A stretch of 64,000 nucleotides of DNA from Zobellella maritima (lineage in GTDB: Bacteria; Pseudomonadota; Gammaproteobacteria; Enterobacterales; Aeromonadaceae), in NCBI RefSeq assembly GCF_003075035.1, contig NZ_QCZE01000001.1, forward strand, positions 506,187-570,186, written 5' to 3'. Positions within the stretch are counted from its first letter, which is position 1. Every line of letters starts with the position of its first letter. Under the pieces are notes generated by a model. That model did no database searches, was not told the DNA's origin, and worked only from the letters and a program-made list of their open reading frames with translations. This document shows, one piece after another, positions 57,289 through 63,889 of this stretch. The position numbers were made by a program, and so were the translations under genes.

Positions 57289-57706
57289 TCTCACCTCGTT
57301 TATTAACGTTTTATATGGCTTAACTACCGCCGAGCAAATCGGCTGGAAAGCCGTGCAGTGGACTAGTGCTTTCGGCCACACAGTGACCGAGGGTTTGACA
57401 GCTTTTTATAGGTAATTAACTTTTTACCTTACCTAGACAAAATTATTTTAGAGTTGATGTTCACCCGATAAAACGGACACGTTGTTGTTAATATTCTTTT
57501 TCGTACTGCTTCGAAGAAGTACTCGGCTATATGGTAATAAGAGCTAAACTCAAGAAAAATCACCGGTACTGAACCAGTTTCTGCAACAGCAGTTTCAGCA
57601 TACCCCCATCGTTATCGGCGACCACTTCGGCAGCGTTACCGCCGGCCTGACCCGCTGGGCCAGGATTATTTATTCATAAAATAGAGCGGTTGATGTTATC
57701 GAGCTA
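57289..57706. other. Gap with IS-end-like sequence and the second yegD repeat
   Basis: This 418-bp gap holds, from left: a stretch with GCTTAACTACCGCCGAGC (57317 on), not confidently an attC; TTCACCCGATAAAACGGACAC (57462-57482, given as TTCACCCGAT and AAAACGGACAC), resembling the IS3-type terminal repeat at 59,174-59,202; and the yegD repeat copy 2 at 57,560-57,679. No gene is seen. Confidence 0.55.
57560..57679 (+). repeat. Direct repeat copy 2: duplicated 3' end of yegD
   Basis: It matches 55,980-56,099 at 118 of 120 positions. The two differences, GTC/GTT (Val) and CGT/CGC (Arg), are both silent third-position changes, so the copy came from a functional yegD of a related genome rather than from drift of a dead duplicate. 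It still ends at the stop codon. It is interpreted as an attachment-site-type repeat carried in by an element. Confidence 0.9.
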
Positions 57707-58012
57707 TTATTGGCATTTAACTTCCCAATAAATGTTCTTGGTTCCAAAAATGTCTACGTTTCTTCGCACTGATTCGTCTACTATAAAAAATTTATTGCTA
57801 TGGCAGAGTCGCTCTGCATATTGAGTAAGGTGTTTTTCTGCACTCTCTCGGGACCCGTTTCCTCCGTCATAAGGCAGTGATATGACATAGTGCCCATATG
57901 CAGATAATGGCGTCATTCCGGGAGGGACAACGCTATTGAAAGAACACGCTGTAATAAACATTGAAATGGCTAAAGCTATACTTGATTTAATGACAATTAT
58001 TTTCACAATCAT
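57707..58012 (-). CDS. Small accessory lipoprotein, unknown
   Basis: It has 101 aa. Signal peptide with lipobox ITAC (SMFITACSFN, Cys 23). The mature part has YGHYVISLPYDGGNGSRESA, then AEKHLTQYAERLCHSNKFFI and a C-terminal VKC. No family recognised. GGATAACAG precedes the ATG. AT-rich; begins 27 bp beyond the second yegD repeat on the opposite strand. Confidence 0.65.
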   Translation of the reverse strand: MIVKIIVIKSSIALAISMFITACSFNSVVPPGMTPLSAYGHYVISLPYDGGNGSRESAEKHLTQYAERLCHSNKFFIVDESVRRNVDIFGTKNIYWEVKCQ

Positions 58013-58404
58013 CTGTTATCCGAATGGAGTTTGTAGGTTTAATGTTGTTCGCGTAAAGCGAAGGTGAACGGATCGTTGATGTTTCCGCTTTACCTTAGTA
58101 TAAAGTTTTCGTTCGATATGATGAAATAGATATGTTTAGTTTTGGTTATTTCACCACAAGCTAGTTCTAGTCATATTCATAAGAGAAACGACTGCGTTTA
58201 ATGTTATGGGGTCAGGTCTTGCATTTTTCCCATTAGATGGCCGTCCAGGGTAAAAAGCAAGGCCTGATCCCGGTGTCTCACTCTTTGTGCCAGCTATATA
58301 TCGATGGTAGCGAAGCAGGTTATGAAGCTGTTCACTAACAGGCTTGATATCAACAAGTTACAATTGGTTGTAGTTTTGCTGATAAAGGCGTAGCAGGCAA
58401 TCAC
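58013..58404. other. 392-bp gap with att-like 12-mer and palindromic element
   Basis: TATTCATAAGAG (58174-58185) repeats the exact 12 bp that span the yegD stop codon (56091-56102), followed after one mismatch by AAC in both places. The palindromic element 58,208-58,271 lies next to it. The rest is AT-rich without a gene. Confidence 0.6.
58208..58271. repeat. 64-bp palindromic element, GGGGTCAGGCCTTGC type (copy 2)
   Basis: GGGGTCAGGTCTTGC (58208-58222) and GCAAGGCCTGATCCC (58257-58271) form imperfect inverted ends around a short interior (CCCATTAGATGGCCGTCC). The ends match those of the 100-bp element at 56,140. Confidence 0.7.
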
Positions 58405-58827
58405 CTAACATCCTGCCCCACCTTGCTGAATGGCAAACGCAGTTCCACCTATATTAACGCGGCCATTGTTCTGCAAGTAGATAGGGAAGGCCCCCTGTTC
58501 TCCATTGTCAGTAACATATACCAGCATGACATGGTTATAGTTTTCCTGGATATCCCAGCGGCCGGTAATAGTGCTATTAGAGGCTCCTCCAGCAGTACCG
58601 GGCACATACCAGCTCCCCTCTTTATAGTAACTATACCTGCCGTTTCTGCAAAAGTTGATTGTCGTCAGCGTGCTATTAGAGCTGATTGCCGAGCCCGAGT
58701 AAGATGTGAGCCTGGACCCGCTCAAACCCTGTTTCCATTGCTGCATGATAGATTCAGCATCGGCAGGTGTTGATACCAGAAAAACACCTAATGCCATAGC
58801 GATTGCTGATTGTTTTAAATAAACCAT
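58405..58827 (-). CDS. Secreted accessory protein, unknown
   Basis: It has 140 aa. A Sec signal peptide (AIAMALGVFLVSTPADA, cut before ESIMQQW) is followed by a mature domain with SGSRLTSYSGSAISSNSTL, NFCRNGRYSYYKEGSW, TGRWDIQENYNHVMLVYVTD and GAFPIYLQNNGRVNIGG. The pattern of short beta strands with FCRNGRYSYY and ITGRWDI suggests a small lipocalin- or META-like beta barrel. Terminal Cys plus the Cys in NFCRN could pair. TTAGGTAATAGAA precedes the ATG. Cargo of the accessory block. Confidence 0.7.
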   Translation of the reverse strand: MVYLKQSAIAMALGVFLVSTPADAESIMQQWKQGLSGSRLTSYSGSAISSNSTLTTINFCRNGRYSYYKEGSWYVPGTAGGASNSTITGRWDIQENYNHVMLVYVTDNGEQGAFPIYLQNNGRVNIGGTAFAIQQGGAGC

Positions 58828-58893
58828 TTCTATTACCTAATATGAATTAATCGTTCGCTTCAGATAGATAAGAACGACGCTTTTATTTAACGA

Positions 58894-59202
58894 TTATCTG
58901 GCGAATAACGGCGCATACAGCCTTAGCTCGTCCTGCTCCTGGTGCTTGCCTTCGGGTGTCGGAGTCTTACGGTATTTTGTCATGCCGAATTTTCCTTCTC
59001 GATACTCTTTACGCCAACGAGACAACATGAAGGGATGGATGTCCAGTGCTTCGGCAACTTCCTTCACACTCCGGTGTTCTTTATGGCTCCGAGAACAGCT
59101 TTTATCTTGATGTACTGCTGGGTTCGCTTTCCTGTTCTGTAAGCTGGCATGGCACACCTCTCTACATTATCGAGGTGTGTCCGTTAAAGCGGGTGAGTTC
59201 CA
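58894..59202 (-). mobile_element. Truncated IS3-family element with frameshifted orfA
   Basis: From 59202 on the minus strand, TGGAACTCACCCGCTTTAAC begins an IS3-type terminal repeat. orfA starts at 59150 (MPAYRTGKRTQQYIKIKAVL) and reaches KNTGV, then a TGA: a small deletion shifts the frame. The other frame continues as SVKEVAEALDIHPFMLSRWR, the helix-turn-helix of IS3 orfA, then KEYREGKFGMTKYRKTPTP and EQDELR, where family similarity stops. orfB is missing. The element interrupts an attC-like site at 59,203. Confidence 0.85.
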
Positions 59203-59228
59203 TTGTCCGGTGCAACGCTTTGTTATGT
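59203..59228 (-). other. Half of an attC-like site cut by the IS
   Basis: On the minus strand ACATAAC (59228-59222), AAAGCG, TTGCACCGGACAATGG follows the stop of the next gene; the TAA stop lies in ACATAAC itself, as is usual at cassette ends. The pattern CATAACAAAGCGTTGCACCG is typical of the 5' half of Vibrio/Pseudoalteromonas-type attC sites. The 3' half is absent because IS sequence starts at 59202. Confidence 0.5.
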
Positions 59229-60197
59229 GAATATTCTTACCGCCATTTCAATTAATGAATTAAGCCACGAAATGAGGCCGGCCATAAAAGTTTTAATTTG
59301 TTCGATTTTATCGATAGCGGATAAGAAAGTGCCAATAACTAAAAACACCGTAAGCCATACCATTTTCTTTTGAATGGACATCTGTTGTTGCTGAATTAGC
59401 TTGTTTGCTTCTTCATTTTTTAAGTGCTCTTTAGTTAGTGTGAAATAGTGTATTCCTTTCCCTTTTATCTCATACAACGGATCATCTTGGTTTCCTACCT
59501 TCCTCATCTCACCATCTTCAATACACGCATCCAAAATCCAATCTAATGACTTTGACACTTTTTGGTATACCGAATATTCACCTACATAATGATTCCCAAA
59601 CAAGGCATTAGATAGCTCACTTTTGGTAAAAGCCCCTTGTCTAAGCACATTATCATTATTCATGAGGGTTTCATAAATCTCATACTTGCTTTTCAGCGGC
59701 GCTCTTAGTTTTCGTCGAGATCTTAGTTTCCTGAAATATTTAAATAGTCTGTACTTTACGATACTTATATATACGAGCTTTAAAGATCTCAGAATAAACA
59801 GATAAATAAGAGTAGAGACAGAGCAGTCCTGCTCTCGGAAATTCCAATATCCGAAGTAATAATTTACGTCGATTCTCGAATATCTTAAATAGTCTGAAGA
59901 TAGAAGTCCTTCGGAAAACTCAACAGCCCCAGTATTTTTTATCTTGCCAGCGAGAATATTCCCCCACCTTGAGGCATTTTTGATTGGCATGAACTCGCAT
60001 TTAATCCTAAGCGCCCCATGATTCTTTTTAGGTATCTTTGCGATTTCATCATTTGATGCGTCTGGTACATATATGTGAACTTCGTAAAAATCGTTCTTTT
60101 TTGCTTCTTCGTTAGTTAGAGAGAAACGATCCGGACATATATGCTTTGAGAAGTACGCCACCAACAAGAACTTCAGTTTGTCAGTTAGTATGTTCAG
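59223..60197 (-). CDS. Accessory cassette protein with C-terminal membrane helix, unknown
   Basis: About 314-324 aa. The frame is open from 60200; no ATG is available. CTG at 60197 has GGAG 7 nt upstream and gives NILTDKLKFLLVAYFSKHIC; the TTG at 60167 gives LVAYFSKHIC. Features: an N-terminal region with FYEVHIYVPDASNDEIAKIP; a hydrophobic stretch STLIYLFILRSLKLVYISIV; basic KLRSRRKLRAP; a middle part with KSELSNALFGNHYVGEYSVY and SLDWILDACIEDGEM that resembles a winged-helix; and a C-terminal membrane helix (MVWLTVFLVIGTFLSAI). Flanked by attC-like sites on both sides, so it is probably a single-gene cassette. Function unknown. Confidence 0.6.
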   Translation of the reverse strand: MNILTDKLKFLLVAYFSKHICPDRFSLTNEEAKKNDFYEVHIYVPDASNDEIAKIPKKNHGALRIKCEFMPIKNASRWGNILAGKIKNTGAVEFSEGLLSSDYLRYSRIDVNYYFGYWNFREQDCSVSTLIYLFILRSLKLVYISIVKYRLFKYFRKLRSRRKLRAPLKSKYEIYETLMNNDNVLRQGAFTKSELSNALFGNHYVGEYSVYQKVSKSLDWILDACIEDGEMRKVGNQDDPLYEIKGKGIHYFTLTKEHLKNEEANKLIQQQQMSIQKKMVWLTVFLVIGTFLSAIDKIEQIKTFMAGLISWLNSLIEMAVRIFT

Positions 60198-60223
60198 GTT
60201 CTATCTCCGCAATTTGTGGGTTC

Positions 60224-60279
60224 ACATAACGCCTCAATCAGCAGCCGCTTTAGCTGTCTGTTGTATTGATTTGTTATGC
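60224..60279 (-). other. attC-like integron recombination site (56 bp)
   Basis: On the minus strand R'' is GCATAAC (60279-60273), R' is GTTATGT (60230-60224). These pair over six bases, TCAAT pairs with ATTGA inside, and CAG/CTG plus AGC/GCT pair further in, with bulges, giving the imperfect folded hairpin of an attC. The site contains the last 13 codons of the upstream gene (NKSIQQTAKAAAD, a C-terminus typical of cassette proteins). It separates the AbiC-like cassette from the unknown one. Confidence 0.6.
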
Positions 60280-61277
60280 GTATATAAGTGTGAACTCGCT
60301 ACAGCATTGGAACCAAATGCTGATCGCTTTACCGTACCATCATCATTAAACTCTATATAGTTCAATAGATCTTCTTTGATTGTATATATCACTCGCCCAG
60401 ACAGAGTAAAGCGCTCCCAGAAATCTTCCTTCCCAAGATTTAAATGTTCCAACATTTTAAATTCAATAAGTAGATTTCTAAATTGCCCCGTGTCAACACT
60501 GGTGCACAAACAATTAAAGTACAACAATGCCAACTCATCTGTTGATAGTTGGGCTCTCAATATCCTTGAGTAGTTTTCTTTTTCTTCTTTTGATATGTCT
60601 GAATAATCTATAAATTTTAAAATTTGATAAAGCCCTCGAAAGTAGTGACCTACAACATGGTTTTCAGTATCTTGAAACGACTTATAGTTTTCGCTAGATT
60701 TTTTCATATCTACTTCATCAGTGTTAATCCAAGAGAGGATCGATGAAAATACTGCTCTACCAACCGAATCTTCTTCATGTATATTCAGGGCACAGCACAA
60801 CACTTTATCGTTAAACTTTAATGACTCTAAGGTATCAGCATGTATTCTAAGAAGGTTAAAGAATGTAGTTTCAAATACTTGTTTTTTTGAAGGCTGACTT
60901 TGCTCATGAAGCGAGTTTGCAGTTCGGCTAAACTCCTCTCTGGCTAACGCAAGTTCTGTTTTTTGAACAATTATGGTGATAATCAGACCAATAAACATTA
61001 AAAAGGTAAGTATAGGATTTATAATTCCACCAAAAAAATCTCCAAACTCACCTAACTTCCAATCACTTGAAGGAAGAAAATCTGCTCTTAGCAATAAATT
61101 TGCTAAAAACACCATGAACGAAGCAATCAGTGCAAATCTGAAAATCTTATATAGGTTCTTTGTTGTATTGTCATTCGACTTTCCAACCACAGATTCAAAC
61201 TGTTCACAAACGGTATCATCTACACTGCGAATAGACTTTATTATCCACAAGTTAATTTTCTTTATATTATCGACCAA
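60234..61277 (-). CDS. Putative phage abortive-infection protein (AbiC-like)
   Basis: It has 347 aa. The start is TTG at 61277 (MVDNIKKIN) with AGGA 6 nt upstream; no ATG fits. Two membrane helices (about 46-64 and 84-105) flank GEFGDFFGGIINPILTF, the hallmark of the putative phage-abortive-infection family (putAbiC). Typical later segments are FETTFFNLLRIH, GHYFRGLYQILKFID, YSRILRAQLSTDELALLYFN. The last residues derive from the attC site. Core-site-like GCATAAC (61292-61298) precedes the gene, so it looks like a gene cassette. Defence function is inferred from the family; none is shown here. Confidence 0.8.
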   Translation of the reverse strand: MVDNIKKINLWIIKSIRSVDDTVCEQFESVVGKSNDNTTKNLYKIFRFALIASFMVFLANLLLRADFLPSSDWKLGEFGDFFGGIINPILTFLMFIGLIITIIVQKTELALAREEFSRTANSLHEQSQPSKKQVFETTFFNLLRIHADTLESLKFNDKVLCCALNIHEEDSVGRAVFSSILSWINTDEVDMKKSSENYKSFQDTENHVVGHYFRGLYQILKFIDYSDISKEEKENYSRILRAQLSTDELALLYFNCLCTSVDTGQFRNLLIEFKMLEHLNLGKEDFWERFTLSGRVIYTIKEDLLNYIEFNDDGTVKRSAFGSNAVASSHLYTHNKSIQQTAKAAAD

Positions 61278-61291
61278 TGTTTATCCTATAT

Positions 61292-61298
61292 GCATAAC
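61292..61298 (-). other. Core-site-like GTTATGC before the AbiC-like gene
   Basis: On the minus strand GTTATGC lies 14 bp before the start codon, equal to the simple-site core (R') seen at 60224-60230 bar one base. It would be the left boundary of the AbiC cassette, formed by an attC or an attI. The preceding AATACTGCGCATGCGC sequence does not fold as an attC, so an attI or a degenerate site is possible. Confidence 0.4.
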
Positions 61299-62103
61299 AA
61301 TTTTAATACTGCGCATGCGCGTTTTTACTCATCGAACCAGTTGCGGCTTATCTTGGTAGGAAACTGATTTAATGCGGTTTTTATTAATCATCGACTTTGT
61401 TCAGGATGATCAAACTACGCATGCGCATTTTGCCCGCGACCGGTGCCTGATATCTATCCGATGCTATTCTGCAACATATTGATTATCATAATGTTGTTTT
61501 TATCCTCAGAGTGAAAACACGCATGCCAGACGTATTTTTCGAGCATCCGGCGGTGGTTTCGGGGGGCTTGCTGCGGCGCGTGCAGATAAAGCAAGCACGC
61601 TACCGCCGGCTCTTGCGGGCGAACGGGCCTCTCCTGGTGCCGGTTGTGTGAGGCCAGATCGCCATTATTTGGCTGAACTCATATGAAGCCTTTGCATTAT
61701 AGGCGGCAAAGATTGCGAATTGGAAGAGGGTAAACACAGGGGTAAGTCATCGGCCTGCCTCTTGGTCACAAGTCGCCAGCATAGTCTGCTGATGCTTATT
61801 GACGCCCGAGCTAGCGGTTGGCATCGCCAACAGGCGACGCCGGAGTGTCTAAGAGGGCAAAGGGAGCTGCTCAGCCGCTGGCTACGGACAGGCTGCGGCT
61901 TGCGTCCCCAGGTTCAACCTTGGAACGCCAAAACATTGGGCTGCCTTGGCTCCTTGCTCTTCATTCGGAACGGCGACAATGATGGATTGAGCTGGATAAC
62001 CACTGGCAATCAGGCCATTCAACTTTATTGGCGGCGGCCATATTACCGCCGCCAATAAAGGCGATAACGGGAAGTTCTGTTGGGTGCCGGATGTTGCGCC
62101 CTC
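61299..62103. other. 805-bp apparently non-coding region with strong inverted repeats
   Basis: There is no convincing gene. Observed: CGCATGCGC twice (61311 and 61422 regions); a two-tier hairpin, CCGGCGGT (61547-61554) with ACCGCCGG (61602-61609) and inner GCGTGC/GCACGC; and a perfect 14-bp stem TTTATTGGCGGCGG (62024-62037) with CCGCCGCCAATAAA (62046-62059). An open frame at 61,720-62,058 shows no domain or codon pattern. GC rises again near 61.5 kb, so this is probably the accessory-to-core junction. No integrase is seen. Confidence 0.55.
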
Positions 62104-63144
62104 TTAGAATTCGGTGATCACGGTCACGCCGGTTCCTTCGAATTTATCCATGTTCATCAGCGCATCGATCGACTGCTCCAGTGAAATGGTTCTGCCAATC
62201 AGCTTGTCAGGGGCGAGTTTTCCCGACTGCATCATGGCGAGCATGGCGTCATAGCGATATGCCTGCATGCCGTGGCTGCCCAGTATTTCAAGCTCATGGG
62301 CAATCACCTTACTCATAGGAATGGCCGGCGTACTGTGGTCCGCCAGCATCAGGCCCACCTGTACGTGCTTGCCCCGTTTGCGCAGGTTGCTGATTGAATT
62401 GAAACAGGTCGTGGGGTGCCCAAGCGCATCCAGGGAAACATGGGCACCGCCCCGGGTAATCTCGACAACCGCCTCTGCAACATTGGCAACCCTGGTCGCA
62501 TTGACGGTAGCGACCGCACCCAGCTTGCGGGCCAGCTCGAGTTTTTCTTCCGATATGTCGATTGCAACAACATTGGCGCCTATCGCGTTGGCGATCATGA
62601 TGGCGGACAGGCCGACCCCGCCACAGCCATGGACCGCCACCCATTGCCCGGCAGAGGTTTTACCCTGATCAACAACGGCACGAAACGAGGTCACAAAGCG
62701 ACACCCCAGGCTGGCCGCCGTCGCAAAGTCGAGGGTTTCCGGTAGCGCCACCAGGTTTATGTCCGCCTGGTGAATACCCACATACTGGGCAAAGGAGCCC
62801 CAGTGGGTGAAGCCTGGCTGAAATTGCGTATCACAGACCTGGTGGTTGCCGGAGTGGCATTCGGGGCAGGCGCCGCAGCCCCCGACAAAAGGAACGGTGA
62901 CGCGGTCCCCGACTTTCCATTGTGTCACGTCTTTGCCGACCGCCTCGACAATGCCTGCCAGTTCATGCCCGGGAACATGCGGGAGCTGGATATCGGGATC
63001 ATGACCAACCCAACCATGCCAGTCACTCCGGCAAACACCGGTCGCCATCACCTTGACGACAACGCCGTGTGTTTCCGGTGTTGGATCGGGTACATTCTTG
63101 ATTTGGGGGGGGGCGGAAAAGCTTTCATAAACAACAGCTTTCAT
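62104..63144 (-). CDS. Zinc-dependent alcohol dehydrogenase (MDR family)
   Basis: This NAD(P)-dependent medium-chain dehydrogenase has 346 aa. Catalytic zinc ligands are C38 ([11 protein letters not shown]), H60/E61 ([12 protein letters not shown]) and a later Cys (GCRFVTSF); structural zinc ligands are C90, C93, C96 and C104 in [17 protein letters not shown]. The nucleotide motif is [15 protein letters not shown], with DIS at the strand end pointing to NAD(H). Closest in pattern to AdhP/zinc alcohol dehydrogenases. An Lrp-type gene is divergent, 136 bp away, and may control it. Confidence 0.9.
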   Translation of the reverse strand: MKAVVYESFSAPPQIKNVPDPTPETHGVVVKVMATGVCRSDWHGWVGHDPDIQLPHVPGHELAGIVEAVGKDVTQWKVGDRVTVPFVGGCGACPECHSGNHQVCDTQFQPGFTHWGSFAQYVGIHQADINLVALPETLDFATAASLGCRFVTSFRAVVDQGKTSAGQWVAVHGCGGVGLSAIMIANAIGANVVAIDISEEKLELARKLGAVATVNATRVANVAEAVVEITRGGAHVSLDALGHPTTCFNSISNLRKRGKHVQVGLMLADHSTPAIPMSKVIAHELEILGSHGMQAYRYDAMLAMMQSGKLAPDKLIGRTISLEQSIDALMNMDKFEGTGVTVITEF

Positions 63145-63280
63145 AAAATTCTCCTTTTGTGAAATACCCTTCCAATATAAAGCACAATGGGTGAGGTTAC
63201 CTTTCTATTTACATTGACAAAATGACAGAATTTGAAATAGCCTTTCCGTATGCGTTGTTTTTTTGCAAGGATTCATCTGG
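63145..63280. promoter_or_regulatory. Divergent promoter region adh / Lrp-type regulator
   Basis: The 136-bp AT-rich gap holds the promoters of both genes. AAGGAGAATTTTATG (minus strand) gives the dehydrogenase its Shine-Dalgarno. No operator could be defined. Confidence 0.5.
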
Positions 63281-63760
63281 ATGGACTCACTTGATAAAGT
63301 GGATGCTGCAATAGCCGATAGGTTACAGCTGGACGGGAGGCTGTCTAACGCCAAGCTGGCAGAGCAGCTCGCGCTGAGTGAGGCGTCGTGCTGGAGGCGT
63401 CATAAACGTCTCGAGGAAGCGGGCGTAATTGAAGGCTACCAGGCCATTCTTAACCGGCGTAAGTTGGGAGGGGGGGTATTGGCCTTTGTACAACTCAGCT
63501 GCACGCAACATAGCGAAGAGGTGACGGCAGAATTTGAGAAGGTCATCCAGGCATGCTCTCGTGTGCTCAGTTGCCACAATACCACCGGGGAGTCGGACTT
63601 TCTGTTGCAGGTGGTGGCCCGGGATCTGGATGATTACAGCCAATTCGTAGACAAGGTGCTGAGAAAGCTTCCCGGTGTGTCGAGCATCCGCTCGAATATT
63701 TCCTTGCGGGAAATGAAAGCAACGAACAGGTTACCCATTGCAGAGTTGCTTGAACCCTAA
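63281..63760 (+). CDS. Lrp/AsnC-family transcriptional regulator
   Basis: It has 159 aa from ATG 63281 (MDSLDKVDAA); a TTG at 63263 would add six residues. Helix-turn-helix: LQLDGRLSNAKLAEQLALSE then SCWRRHKRLEEAGVIEGY. RAM domain: LAFVQLSCTQHSEEV, SCHNTTGESDFLLQVVARDL, LPGVSSIRSNISLREMK. It is divergent from the alcohol dehydrogenase, so local control of that gene is likely. Effector unknown. Confidence 0.92.
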   Translation: MDSLDKVDAAIADRLQLDGRLSNAKLAEQLALSEASCWRRHKRLEEAGVIEGYQAILNRRKLGGGVLAFVQLSCTQHSEEVTAEFEKVIQACSRVLSCHNTTGESDFLLQVVARDLDDYSQFVDKVLRKLPGVSSIRSNISLREMKATNRLPIAELLEP

Positions 63761-63889
63761 TTCTGGAAGGTCGGTCAATCCTGCTTGAATCGGGAACCGG
63801 CCGGGTAAACCCAACCGCGCCGGGGTCCCTACGGTTTACATTGCTTTCAAATTGTTTCATCGCTCGACACACAATAATGCCGCTTTTGA

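Noticed and set aside
57300-57400. A further attC site upstream of the 240-aa lipoprotein
   Set aside because: GTTAAGC (minus strand) fits the R' consensus, but no paired R'' or folding partner of attC type was found.
61720-62058. A 112-residue open frame
   Set aside because: No Shine-Dalgarno, no domain, odd composition (Arg, Trp, Gln), and its end is made of the 14-bp inverted repeat. Treated as non-coding.
61299-62103. Integron integrase gene next to the cassettes
   Set aside because: All frames were read in the region where intI should lie; only a 42-residue frame (from 61523) and the 112-residue frame exist, and neither resembles a tyrosine recombinase.
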